64,000 nt of DNA from Deltaproteobacteria bacterium IMCC39524 (GTDB taxonomy: Bacteria; Desulfobacterota; Desulfuromonadia; Desulfuromonadales; BM103), in assembly GCA_029667085.1 (NCBI GenBank), contig JARUHJ010000007.1, positions 80,684-144,683 on the forward strand, read 5' to 3'. The notes beneath the pieces were generated by a model. It searched no databases and was not told where the DNA came from. It saw only the letters and a program-made list of their open reading frames with translations. The position numbers and the translations under genes were made by a program. Numbering within the stretch: the first letter of the stretch is position 1; every line of letters begins with the position of its first letter. This document shows, one piece after another, positions 18,301 through 26,433 of this stretch.

Positions 18301-18508
18301 TTTCGGTCTCATGCCGATGATTCTGGAAACCAGTGTCCAGGCCCAGTTCCTGGTTCCTATGGCGATCAGCCTGGCCTTCGGAATCCTCTTTGCGACGGGG
18401 ATCACCCTTTTGTTGATTCCTTCTCTTTATCTGGCACTGGAAGATGTCCGTCAAATCTTCGGTTTGAAGCACTTTCATGCCGATCACAGTTCTGGTTCAA
18501 AAGGCTAG
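15338..18508 (+). CDS. RND efflux pump, inner-membrane transporter
   Basis: 1056 residues, the usual RND length. Twelve membrane segments in the standard order: TM1 near 13-30, TM2-6 between about 335 and 480, TM7 near 535, TM8-12 between about 880 and 1040. TM4 carries the paired acidic residues in GIVVDDAIVVGEN, needed for proton relay. GVVVNDSLLLIDYINRVRRKG near 945 is a conserved feature of the second half. Two large periplasmic loops separate the halves. It completes the tetR-OMF-adaptor-pump operon. Specificity cannot be read from the sequence; drugs, solvents or metabolites are possible, and the metal-pump signature is not evident. Confidence 0.93.
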   Translation: MNGAIRWMAENHVAANLLMLVLIVGGVIMGFSIKQEVFPDITLDRIQVSVAYPGAGPEEVEEGVIFKVEENLTGVDGIKQVKSVAAEGYGSVIAEVTTDADIDLVLQDIKSEVDRITTFPKDAEQPVVSKILNRREVISVVVFGALPERSLRELAEQVRDELLLEPGITQVDLSGVRPYEISIEISEDNLRRYGLTFDQVAQRVRQASLDLPGGTIKADSGEVLIRTKERRYVGHEYARIVVLTTVDGTEVSLGDIATIQDGFEETDQFGLFDGQPAAMVKVYRVGDQKPTEISDTVKKFVEAKRRQLPESVDLATWNDNSELFKSRKDLLIRNALIGLVLVFVTLGLFLEIRLALWVMLGIPISFCGALLFMPAIDVSINMISLFAFIMALGIVVDDAIVVGENIYEHRQSGKTYLQAAVDGTIEVAQPVIFAILTSVTAFLPLLFTTGIMGKFIMVIPAIVITILLVSLVEGLFILPAHLAFGKPRQDTGGFLGWLDKNRKRFGQALQKFIEGPYRKTLALCLEYRYTTIAAACAVLLMAGVGLVGGGIVKFRFMPEVDGDVIQVALELAPGSSVELTTRIQEQIVNAGMDVIADYDKDRPASDSVMRHVYASVGSATTDRGPGGASSSAGGNLATISMFLTPSERRGVPATEISNRWRERVGEIASVEKLTFVSNLIHLGANIDIQLAHEDFTVLDEAAERLKELIATYPGTGDITDNYTLGKREVKVRLKAEARTLGITEENLGRQLRGAFYGSEALRLQRGRNEVKVLVRYPEESRRRFWDLETMRIRVPNGGEIPLDRAATLVESRGFSKINRSDRKRVINVTATVDSHTANAEEVVAAIKATDLPKLMADYPGLSYDMEGEDKNRRESMESMFKGFKLVLIVIFALLAIPFRSYSQPLLIMVAIPFGIVGAILGHFIMGYDLSILSMFGIVALTGVVVNDSLLLIDYINRVRRKGTSLMDAVMEAGQRRFRPILLTSLTTFFGLMPMILETSVQAQFLVPMAISLAFGILFATGITLLLIPSLYLALEDVRQIFGLKHFHADHSSGSKG

Positions 18509-18540
18509 TGTCGCGTCAATGATGAAATGACGCGGCACTA
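18506..18540. repeat. 13-bp-arm hairpin overlapping the pump gene stop
   Basis: Arms 18506-18518 and 18528-18540 pair with one G-U/mismatch position. The first arm begins at the TAG stop. No T-run follows, so it is more likely an RNA-stabilising hairpin or repeat remnant than a terminator. Confidence 0.5.
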
Positions 18541-18570
18541 AGTTCTTGTCCGCAAGAAACACCCCCTTTT

Positions 18571-18600
18571 AACGGCGGCCACAAGGTCGCCGTTGCTTTC
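18571..18600 (+). terminator. Probable terminator of the RND operon
   Basis: Arms AACGGCGGCC (18571-18580) and GGTCGCCGTT (18585-18594), one mismatch, followed by a short T-rich stretch (GCTTTCT). Confidence 0.6.
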
Positions 18601-18657
18601 TCCCCTTGAAAAGTTTAGACCTATAGCGTTAAATGTTTCAATCTTATATTAACTTGA

Positions 18658-19485
18658 GTGAGCAACTGTGTTGCAAATCTCAAAAGAAGCGGGATCACGA
18701 CAGTGCTACTCAATAATAGCCACTTTCGCAAAGTCAAAAGACTCACCGGCCAGGCGGTTGGCGATTTCAACCTGATTGAAGATGGCGACCGTATTGCCGT
18801 TGCTGTTTCCGGTGGTAAAGATTCTTACGCTCTGTTGCATATCCTCACGCAACTACAACGCCGTGCCCCGATTAATTACGAGTTGATCGCAGTGAATGTG
18901 GATGCCGGCTTTCCTGGTTATCGCAAAGGTGTTCTGGAAGATTATCTGCTGGAATGTGGTTTCCAAGTGCATATGGAAAGCACGAACTGCACAGAGATTA
19001 TTGAAGAAAAAAGACGCCCCGGTTCTTCCTACTGTGCTTTCTGTGCGCGCCTTCGTCGCGGTGTTCTCTATTCCGTGGCCGACCGGCTCGGGTGCAACAA
19101 GATTGCCCTCGGTCATCATCTTGATGATTTTATCGAGACCCTGCTGCTCAATCAGTTTTATGTTGGTAAACTTGCTGCCATGAGTCCGAAACTTCTGGCA
19201 GACAATAAACGTCATACGGTGATTCGTCCTCTGGTTTATGTGGAAGAATCCGATATAATCAAGTTAGCTCGCCAGAACGAATTTCCTGTCATTGACTGCG
19301 GCTGTCCCGTGATGGGACAAGAAGACCAGAAAAGACAGCGTATGAAGCAACTTCTGACTGAGCTTGCAGACGAAAATCCTTATCTCAAAAGAAGCATGAT
19401 TCGTGCTCTAAGCAATGTACAGCCGAGACACTTGCTGGATCGTGAGCTGGCCAGACTGATGGCGTTGGATGAGCAGGAGAGTTGA
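18658..19485 (+). CDS. ttcA: tRNA 2-thiocytidine(32) synthetase TtcA
   Basis: 275 residues from GTG 18658. The ATP-binding PP-loop SGGKDS is at 51-56. The paired cysteines CAFC near 123-126, within SSYCAFCARLRRG, and a further DCGCPVMG segment near 212 match the TtcA group, which uses an iron-sulfur cluster to thiolate C32 of tRNA. The start is uncertain: neither GTG 18658 nor GTG 18703 has a good ribosome site, and the first 15 residues carry no family signal. It may form a two-gene unit with the PilZ gene 70 bases downstream. Confidence 0.88.
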   Translation: MSNCVANLKRSGITTVLLNNSHFRKVKRLTGQAVGDFNLIEDGDRIAVAVSGGKDSYALLHILTQLQRRAPINYELIAVNVDAGFPGYRKGVLEDYLLECGFQVHMESTNCTEIIEEKRRPGSSYCAFCARLRRGVLYSVADRLGCNKIALGHHLDDFIETLLLNQFYVGKLAAMSPKLLADNKRHTVIRPLVYVEESDIIKLARQNEFPVIDCGCPVMGQEDQKRQRMKQLLTELADENPYLKRSMIRALSNVQPRHLLDRELARLMALDEQES

Positions 19486-19554
19486 TGGCATCGATGACTG
19501 TACCGCCATTGTCATTAATTTTCGTGATGTTTTTATATAAGGGGAGCGCTGATA

Positions 19555-20247
19555 TTGTTACTCGGGGGTAAGCAGTCTGAAATAAAACAGGTTGCCGTGA
19601 TTACGCGCAGTCAACAGTTCAGTAAACTGTTGACCAGCATTCTTGCCGATTGGAAATTTTTCGCGGTTGAAGATCTCTCTGCAGCAACGGTTGCTTTTGT
19701 TGAACGCGGTGTCGAATTGCCCGATCAAGATGTTCAGGTGGTTTGGTTGACGTCCATGCCTCTTGAAAAGGGTGATTTTCTGACGACCCCCATCTCTCTG
19801 AGTGAACTGTATCTCCTTCTGGAAGCTCATTTCTTTCCAACACCACGTAGAAACATCCGGGTGCCCACGGAAATATCGGTTGAATTGAAGATTGAGAGCG
19901 AGTGGTTGGAGGGTCAGCTGGTTTCCCTTTCTGACCGTGGCGGACGCCTTACCTGTGCCAGAGAAATTCCTCGTGGCACAGAGTTGATCCTTGAAGCAAA
20001 ACTTGCGGGTGAAATTCTGAGGATTCCCTCCGAGGTGCTCTATTGTATTCCGGCGGGAGATTCGCCGAGCCGGCTACAGCCCCAGATCGGAGTTCTTTTC
20101 AAGCCGACCAACATAGAGATGTTTGAACGGTTAAAACGCTTTATAGAAAAAACCTGTATTGAGTGTGCCTGCGCAAGAGAGGGGATTTCTCTTGATGATC
20201 CTTGCCTCAGCTGGCTGGCCATGCCGGTTGTTAATGGCACTCCTTGA
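19555..20247 (+). CDS. PilZ domain protein with divergent N-terminal domain
   Basis: 230 residues, starting at TTG 19555 after a GGGGAG stretch. The first about 95 residues look like a degenerate receiver-like alpha/beta domain (VAVITRSQQFSKLLTSILADW, then ISLSELYLLLEAHF) without the phosphorylatable Asp. The PilZ domain follows, with R-x-x-x-R (RRNIR) near 98. The second signature is degenerate (SLSDRGGRL: Asp/Asn replaced by Ser), so c-di-GMP affinity may be reduced or lost. The C-terminus holds a CIECAC cysteine group of unknown use. It converges on the response-regulator gene, with only three bases between stops. Confidence 0.75.
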   Translation: MLLGGKQSEIKQVAVITRSQQFSKLLTSILADWKFFAVEDLSAATVAFVERGVELPDQDVQVVWLTSMPLEKGDFLTTPISLSELYLLLEAHFFPTPRRNIRVPTEISVELKIESEWLEGQLVSLSDRGGRLTCAREIPRGTELILEAKLAGEILRIPSEVLYCIPAGDSPSRLQPQIGVLFKPTNIEMFERLKRFIEKTCIECACAREGISLDDPCLSWLAMPVVNGTP

Positions 20248-20250
20248 TTC

Positions 20251-22146
20251 TCAGCTGAACATTTTTCCGAACAAGCCTTTTTTCTCTTTTTCTTTTCGCA
20301 TGCTCATCAGCCGTATCTCCCGCAAGGCCTCGGTGCAATTCGGGTTGCATTGAATGGCCTTTTCAAAGCGGCGTAGAGCCTCTTTTTCATTGCCTTCGTC
20401 TTTGCATACATAGCCCAGGAACAGATACGCAAGGCTCAGTTTGGGATTCAACTCTATCGCCCGCAGCAGGTTTTTACGGGCATTGATGATGACGTCCGTT
20501 GCCTTGGGGTTGAATTTGTAAGCACACCACGCCTGGTACATCAGGTATTCAGCTTCGTTTGGACTGATTTCAAGGGCTTCGGCAAAAGCTTTTTGTGCCT
20601 GGTCGTATTTTTTAACTCTAAAGAGGACGATGCCCTTCTGGAAAGCGGTTTCAGCTTGCAGGATTTTTTCCAGGCTGGTGGTCGAAGTTTTTTTCTCTCC
20701 CTGGCGGTCGTTAAGGTAAAGAGCTTTGGCCTTTGTATCGCTCAGTGTTTCATGCGCGTCGCTGATATGTTGAAAGAGGGCGTTAACCTTGTCCTTTAAG
20801 TCGGGGAGTGCGTCCTGCTCAAAAAAACGATCCGGATGATATTTTTTGACCATGTTGTAATACGATTTGCGCACTTGCTCGCGTGAGTCCGACTCACTCA
20901 CACCGAGGAGCGTAAAGTAGTCCTGCTCCATCATCCAGGCGTAATCTTTCAGAAAGGATTCTCTGCGTGCTCGCGTAAGTTCCGTCTCATCACAATCCAA
21001 GTCCTCTTTTGCTTCTTCTGACTCCATGCGGGTAACGAGTATCCCCGTCGTCAGGAGGGCCGCGAGAAGAGGTTCTGCCTCTTTGCGTGACAAAAGGTGC
21101 CGTTTGAGAACTTCGCCCAAGGTCTCATTGCCCTGGCAACTTGCAAGTATGCGCTGCTCGTTGACCGAGAGCTGGATTTCCTGAAAACGATAAAGAGGGT
21201 TCTCTGCCTGTTGCAGGTAATGTTCAAGATGTGGCTCAAGAATTTTCAAAACCTGGTCTCTGTTAGCGTGGTCGCGCAATCCCTGAAGAATCAAATTGGC
21301 CGGAGAAAGATCAATGCTGGTGACGCCCTGCTTAAATTCACGAGCCTGGACAAAGCGGTATTTGCCTTCCGGCCAGGAAAATATGTCGAGGAGTTTGTCC
21401 AGCACCTGGGTACGCAGAGCGTCGTTCAGTTGCTGGGGCTTGAGCAAGCCCATCTCGATCAGAGCCGTGCCGTGTCGTTGCTTGCTCTGCTTGGACGCTT
21501 CCAGCGACTCTGCAAGAACCTCGTCGCTGAGGAGGCCAGTGCGAACCAGCATCTGGCCAAGAAATTCGCGAACCAGGTTTGACCGGACAAAGATAGGATA
21601 GCCGTTGCGAATATAGACAACTTTTTTCAGGTTGTTGTTTTCCAGGTGCAAGAGACCGGTCGCGCGTAAGCTGTAGAGGTTGTGAAGGATCCGTGGAAAG
21701 GCAGTTTCCGAGAGATTCCCTTCAATGCTCAGACGACCTGTTTCGGAAGCGGCCGTCGGAGCCCCGAGCAACGCGTCAATCTTTTCGTGGAGTGTTTTTA
21801 GAGGGAATGGCTTGAGCAGGTAGTCTGTTGCTCCGTATTGCTCACGAGCATCTTGAATGTGGTCTGCCTGCTTGTAGAAAGCCGTCATCATGATGATCGG
21901 CAGTTCGCTGGTTTTGGGGATCCCCCTCAGCTTACGGCAGAGTTGCAAGCCATTGGTGCCGGGAAGCAGGATGTCGAGGAGAGCGAGGGAGAAGTCGTGC
22001 TTGTCCAGCTCCTCCAATGCGGTTTCCGCATCTTCAAAACTGTGCACTTGATATCCGTGCAGACGCAGAGACTCGGAGAGAAAACGACGAATGTTAGGAT
22101 CGTCATCCACGACCAGAATATGCTTGTTGCCCCCCTCCGCAATCAT
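20251..22146 (-). CDS. Response regulator with DUF4388, J-domain and TPR modules
   Basis: 631 residues with four modules. The receiver (1-125) has acidic pair D14/D15, phospho-acceptor D58 in LLDILLPG and K112 in LLKPF, all intact. A DUF4388/PATAN-type region (about 137-300) follows, with LSIEGNLSETAFPRILHNLY and VVYIRNGYPIFVRSN. The J domain (about 408-465) has an intact HPD in YHPDRF, so DnaK stimulation is possible. TPR repeats (about 510-615) close the protein. It overlaps glnE by four bases and ends the gat-mtnA-glnE run. The domains point to phosphorylation-controlled recruitment of Hsp70 or assembly of a complex; the target is unknown. Confidence 0.8.
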   Translation of the reverse strand: MIAEGGNKHILVVDDDPNIRRFLSESLRLHGYQVHSFEDAETALEELDKHDFSLALLDILLPGTNGLQLCRKLRGIPKTSELPIIMMTAFYKQADHIQDAREQYGATDYLLKPFPLKTLHEKIDALLGAPTAASETGRLSIEGNLSETAFPRILHNLYSLRATGLLHLENNNLKKVVYIRNGYPIFVRSNLVREFLGQMLVRTGLLSDEVLAESLEASKQSKQRHGTALIEMGLLKPQQLNDALRTQVLDKLLDIFSWPEGKYRFVQAREFKQGVTSIDLSPANLILQGLRDHANRDQVLKILEPHLEHYLQQAENPLYRFQEIQLSVNEQRILASCQGNETLGEVLKRHLLSRKEAEPLLAALLTTGILVTRMESEEAKEDLDCDETELTRARRESFLKDYAWMMEQDYFTLLGVSESDSREQVRKSYYNMVKKYHPDRFFEQDALPDLKDKVNALFQHISDAHETLSDTKAKALYLNDRQGEKKTSTTSLEKILQAETAFQKGIVLFRVKKYDQAQKAFAEALEISPNEAEYLMYQAWCAYKFNPKATDVIINARKNLLRAIELNPKLSLAYLFLGYVCKDEGNEKEALRRFEKAIQCNPNCTEALREIRLMSMRKEKEKKGLFGKMFS

Positions 22147-25100
22147 GCTCGAGCACTCTCCTTGCTGTTCAAGATACGTTCAAAAATATCCCGGATGGTC
22201 TGAGTCGTTCTGGCGTACTCATCCTTGAACAACTGTTCAGGTCGACCGGTGGCCTCTGAATAGCCAAGATGCCGCGCCAGTTTGGCAAGATAGAGTGGCT
22301 CAGACATCAATTGGTTAATTGATTGGTCATGTACCAGCCGCAACTTGTTTTCGAGGCGTCTTAAGAACTTATAGCCGATAACGAGATTCTCACAGTCTTT
22401 TTCCGAAAGCAAGTTTTCGTCCCTGAGAATTTCTAGAGCCTCTACCGTATTGCGACAGCGTAGCGCTACATGCTCCCTGCCGTGAAGTAGTTGTAAATAT
22501 TGAGCGATGAACTCAACATCAACCATGCCGCCACGCCCGGTTTTGATGTTTCGATTCTCCGCACTTTCCTGGCCGAGTTCTTTCTCCATGCGTTGACGCA
22601 GTCGGTAGATCTCTTCTTTGAGATTCTCGGGCAAGGGCTGTTCGTAAACAATCTCTGCTGTCAGTGCGTCGTAATTTGCTGCTAGCCCGGGGTGGCCTGC
22701 GACAACCCTGGCCTTGATTAACGCCTGACGCTCCCATGGCGCCGCTGACTCTTCGTGGTATTCCCGATAGGCTGGCAGGGACGAGACCAGCGGCCCCTGA
22801 TTCCCTGAAGGTCTCAATCGCGTGTCTATTTCGTAGACATGCCCTTCCTGGGTCATCAGGGTCAGCACTGAAATAATCCGTTGAGCAAGACGTGCAAAAT
22901 ACTGCTGATTGGTCTGGGGCCTGAAGCGATCAGGGTCGGTCCCTTCAACCGGTCTGGTCTTTCCGTCACCTTCGTAGATAAAGATGATGTCGAGGTCGGA
23001 ATGATAGTTCAGCTCCATGCCGCCGAGTTTACCCATGCCGATGATCGCAAAGGTTGCCTCATGCAGCGCGTCTCCATTGCCTTCACAATAAGGCAGCCCG
23101 TAGCGCTCGATCAGCTCTTTGCGAGCGATCTCCATTGCCTTTTGTAAGCAGACTTCAGCGACCAGTGACAACTGCGTCGTGGTGTGTCCCTGTGGTGTAT
23201 GGCCATAGATATCGTTGAGGGCGATGCGCAGAAACTCTTCATTGCGGAACCGTCGCAGGGTGTTCAGCAGTTCCTCGTAGTGTGGAGCATTGTCCAGCAA
23301 TTCGGTCAGCTCATGGTCAAGGTCTTCCAGGGTCTTGATGTTCTGGGCGTAGCTCCTTGATACAAGGGTGTCGAGAACTTCCGGGTGCTGGATAAAGTTG
23401 CGTGACAGGAATTGACTGGTTGCAAAAAGCGAGACCAGAACCTTGATAATCTCCGGGTTCTCTGCGAGTAGGGAATAGTAAGTGCCACGTGCCCGCCGAC
23501 AGGCTTCGAGAAACTTTTCCATGTTCGCCAGAGCCATCGGTGGGTCCGGGCAGTGCAAGACTTCCTGGAAGAGGAGTGGAGCGATACGGTCGAGTCGTCG
23601 ATGTGCCCGTTCTGTCAGGTAACCCTTGGTGCCACCTTGACGCAGCATCTTGAGGCTCTCGAAAGCCGGTTCCGGGGGCCGGAAGCCTTTTTCTTCAAGA
23701 ATGTCCAGGCAGAGGTCCGGGTCCGCGTTGTCATCAAAGAGAAGGGACACTTCGCGACTGACCTGGGTAGGCAGATCTTCTTCACTGGTATAGAAGAGAT
23801 CATGAAAGACTGTCGTGACATTGTCCCGGTGCTTTTGCAGCTCTGTCATGAATGCGTCGGTATGAGGGAAGCCACAGCGCCTTGCCAGCGCAGTGAGTTC
23901 GTCGGGCCTGGTTGGCAGGTTGTGAGTCTGTTGTTCATGGACCACCTGAATGCGGTGCTCTGCCGTGCGCAGAAAACGATAGGCGGCAGTCAGGTTGTCC
24001 CGCTCTTCGGTGGTAATGAGCTCCTCGGCACAGAGAAGATGCAAAGCTTTGAGGGAGTTGCGTTCACGTAGCTGCGGTTTTTTCCCGGCGTTGATCAATT
24101 GCAGCGCCTGGATGAAAAACTCTATTTCGCGGATCCCGCCTTGTCCCAGCTTAAGGTTCAACTCCCCCTCTTTCTCACGCGTCAGGCTGCGATCGATCTT
24201 CTGCTTCATGATCTTGATGTCATCGATCATGGCGTAGTCGAGGTGGCGACGGTAGATGAAGGGTTGCAAGCGTTCCAGCAACTCTTCGCCCAGGGGCTTT
24301 GAACCCGCAACAGGGCGAGCCTTGAGCATTGCAGAGCGTTCCCAGCTCTGCCCCCAGCTCTCGTAATAAATTTCCCCGGCGGCGATGGAGTTGGCCATCT
24401 CTCCGCTGTTGCCCTCCGGCCGCAAGCGCAGGTCGACGCGGAATACGAAGCCGTCTTCTGTCGCCTGTCCGATCGCCTTACTGATCAACTCAGAGAGTTT
24501 TACAAAGTATTGATGGATTGAAATCTGGTTGCGCAGTCCTCGAACAGGGTCGTTAACGCCGGTGGTTTTGCCACGATCAGAGTTGTAGAAGTAGATCAGG
24601 TCAACATCAGACGAAAAGTTCAGTTCGCAGCCGCCGAACTTGCCCATGCCAAGCACAGTGAATTTTGCGGTCTCCGGCGCTTCATCGTCCTCGGCATCGA
24701 TAAGGGGCAAACCATAGTCGGACTGAAGCTGAACGCTGCAGACTTCGAATGCCCTCTGCAGGGTGGCTGCAGCCAGTGAGGAGAGCTCATCCGTGACCTC
24801 TTCCAACTCTGCAAGCCCGCACAGGTCGCGACCGCCGATACGCAACATCTCCTGGCCTTTGTAAATGCGTAGACCACGATGCAATGCCGCTGTATCTGCC
24901 GTATCAGCGATCAGTTGACGAAGTTCAACACACATTTGTTCTTCGGTTTTTGTCTGCTCTATCTGGGATTGAACAAACAGCCCTTCAAAAAAGCTGGCTC
25001 TACGACAGAGCAGCCCTGCCAGGAAGGGTGAAGCACCAAGAATTGTCAGGAGTTGATTTGATGGTATGGGGTGGCTCAGGATCGTGGTCAGTCGCTCATT

Positions 25101-25343
25101 TTTAACTGTACCGCTTAAACGCTCGAGATTGTTGAGGGCCAGGTCGGGATCGGCAGTTGTCAGCGCATGCTTGGCAATGTTGATGACAAGCTTGGGCCTT
25201 GTAAATATTCCCTGTAGAAGAACCAGGTTGGTTGCGGTCTTCGCCGGTTCTGCAAAGCCAGCTTTTCTGGCAGTCTCCGCAAGGGCTTTTTCATCACCGG
25301 TCAAGAGTTCTTCCAGCCATGTCCGAATCTCTGAAAAGGTCAT
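22143..25343 (-). CDS. glnE: Glutamine synthetase adenylyltransferase/adenylyl-removing enzyme
   Basis: 1066 residues, slightly longer than the common about 950. It has the duplicated nucleotidyltransferase layout. The first (deadenylylating) half has GMGKFGG at 232-238 and SDVDLIYFY from 245. The second (adenylylating) half has GMGKLGG near 768 and SDLDIIFIY near 780. Each is followed by a helical domain, with RLRPSGNQGPLVSS near 835. It tunes glutamine synthetase to nitrogen status together with PII. The gene sits in the gat-mtnA run, nine bases after mtnA, and its stop overlaps the start of the response-regulator gene. Confidence 0.95.
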   Translation of the reverse strand: MTFSEIRTWLEELLTGDEKALAETARKAGFAEPAKTATNLVLLQGIFTRPKLVINIAKHALTTADPDLALNNLERLSGTVKNERLTTILSHPIPSNQLLTILGASPFLAGLLCRRASFFEGLFVQSQIEQTKTEEQMCVELRQLIADTADTAALHRGLRIYKGQEMLRIGGRDLCGLAELEEVTDELSSLAAATLQRAFEVCSVQLQSDYGLPLIDAEDDEAPETAKFTVLGMGKFGGCELNFSSDVDLIYFYNSDRGKTTGVNDPVRGLRNQISIHQYFVKLSELISKAIGQATEDGFVFRVDLRLRPEGNSGEMANSIAAGEIYYESWGQSWERSAMLKARPVAGSKPLGEELLERLQPFIYRRHLDYAMIDDIKIMKQKIDRSLTREKEGELNLKLGQGGIREIEFFIQALQLINAGKKPQLRERNSLKALHLLCAEELITTEERDNLTAAYRFLRTAEHRIQVVHEQQTHNLPTRPDELTALARRCGFPHTDAFMTELQKHRDNVTTVFHDLFYTSEEDLPTQVSREVSLLFDDNADPDLCLDILEEKGFRPPEPAFESLKMLRQGGTKGYLTERAHRRLDRIAPLLFQEVLHCPDPPMALANMEKFLEACRRARGTYYSLLAENPEIIKVLVSLFATSQFLSRNFIQHPEVLDTLVSRSYAQNIKTLEDLDHELTELLDNAPHYEELLNTLRRFRNEEFLRIALNDIYGHTPQGHTTTQLSLVAEVCLQKAMEIARKELIERYGLPYCEGNGDALHEATFAIIGMGKLGGMELNYHSDLDIIFIYEGDGKTRPVEGTDPDRFRPQTNQQYFARLAQRIISVLTLMTQEGHVYEIDTRLRPSGNQGPLVSSLPAYREYHEESAAPWERQALIKARVVAGHPGLAANYDALTAEIVYEQPLPENLKEEIYRLRQRMEKELGQESAENRNIKTGRGGMVDVEFIAQYLQLLHGREHVALRCRNTVEALEILRDENLLSEKDCENLVIGYKFLRRLENKLRLVHDQSINQLMSEPLYLAKLARHLGYSEATGRPEQLFKDEYARTTQTIRDIFERILNSKESARA

Positions 25344-25351
25344 CAGGTCAT

Positions 25352-26428
25352 TTATCCGCTCTGCCGGACATAAGCGGCCAGTTGCTCTGTGTAGTTCCCT
25401 TGGGCGACACCATGTTCGGTGATGATGGCGCTGATCAGGCGCGCTGGTGTTATGTCAAAGGCTGGATTGAAGACAGCAATACCTGTAGGCGCCAGTTGTT
25501 GCTCACCGATGTGGGTCACTTCGCGCGTATCTCTTTCTTCGATCGGAATCTGTGAGCCGTCAGTGAGCTGCAAATCAATCGTCGAGGTCGGCGCCGCGAC
25601 ATAGAAAGGGATCTTGTGCTCCTTGGCGAGAATGGCAACGGTATAGGTGCCGATCTTGTTTGCAACATCGCCGTTGGCCGCGATCCGGTCGGCACCCACA
25701 ATGACCGCATCAATGGCGCCCTTCGACATCAGGTAGCCCGCCATGTTGTCGCAGATCAGAACGGTCTGGATGCCATCTCTTTGCAATTCCCATGCGGTCA
25801 ACCGAGAACCTTGCAGGAAGGGACGGGTCTCATCGGCAAAGACAGCAACCTCCTTGCCGGCAGCGACTGCGGCGCGGATGACTCCCAGGGCTGTACCGTA
25901 ACCGCCCGTTGCCAGGGCCCCCGCATTGCAATGCGTCAAGATACGTACCTTGTCAGGCAGGAGCGCTGCCCCGTGGCGGCCCATATTCATATTGATGCGG
26001 ATATCTTCCTCGTTGATCGCCATGGCCTCGTACTCAAGAGCGATCTTCAGGTTGCCTACAGGCTGCTCGGGGTTAGCCTGTACCAGGCTCTTCATCCGGT
26101 CCAGAGCCCAGAAGAGGTTGACCGCTGTCGGCCTGGTTGCCCCTAGAACTTCGCAGGCATGGTCAAACTCTTTCACAAATTCGGCATAGTCTTCGGTCTC
26201 TATGGCACGTGCCCCGAAGAGCGCACCGTAGGCTGCGGTCACGCCGATCGCCGGGGCTCCTCGGACGACCATGCTGCGAATCGCCTCGGCCACCGCCAGG
26301 TAGTCTGTGTATTCCAGCCAGACTTCTTCGGTCGGCAGGAGACGTTGGTCGATCAGGCTGAGAACGCCATCGTTGTATTTGATGGGTCGAATACCACCCG
26401 CGTCGGGGAATGCTGCGCAATTGCTCAT
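25352..26428 (-). CDS. mtnA: S-methyl-5-thioribose-1-phosphate isomerase
   Basis: 358 residues, the family length. Recognisable segments are RGAPAIGVTAAYG near 58, THCNAGALATGGYGTA near 165 (catalytic Cys), and GADRIAANGDVANKIGTY near 245 (catalytic Asp). The enzyme converts methylthioribose-1-phosphate to methylthioribulose-1-phosphate in methionine salvage; related proteins use 5-deoxyribose-1-phosphate. No other salvage gene is in the window. It begins five bases after gatB, so it is surely co-transcribed. Confidence 0.93.
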   Translation of the reverse strand: MSNCAAFPDAGGIRPIKYNDGVLSLIDQRLLPTEEVWLEYTDYLAVAEAIRSMVVRGAPAIGVTAAYGALFGARAIETEDYAEFVKEFDHACEVLGATRPTAVNLFWALDRMKSLVQANPEQPVGNLKIALEYEAMAINEEDIRINMNMGRHGAALLPDKVRILTHCNAGALATGGYGTALGVIRAAVAAGKEVAVFADETRPFLQGSRLTAWELQRDGIQTVLICDNMAGYLMSKGAIDAVIVGADRIAANGDVANKIGTYTVAILAKEHKIPFYVAAPTSTIDLQLTDGSQIPIEERDTREVTHIGEQQLAPTGIAVFNPAFDITPARLISAIITEHGVAQGNYTEQLAAYVRQSG

Positions 26429-26433
26429 TGTCT

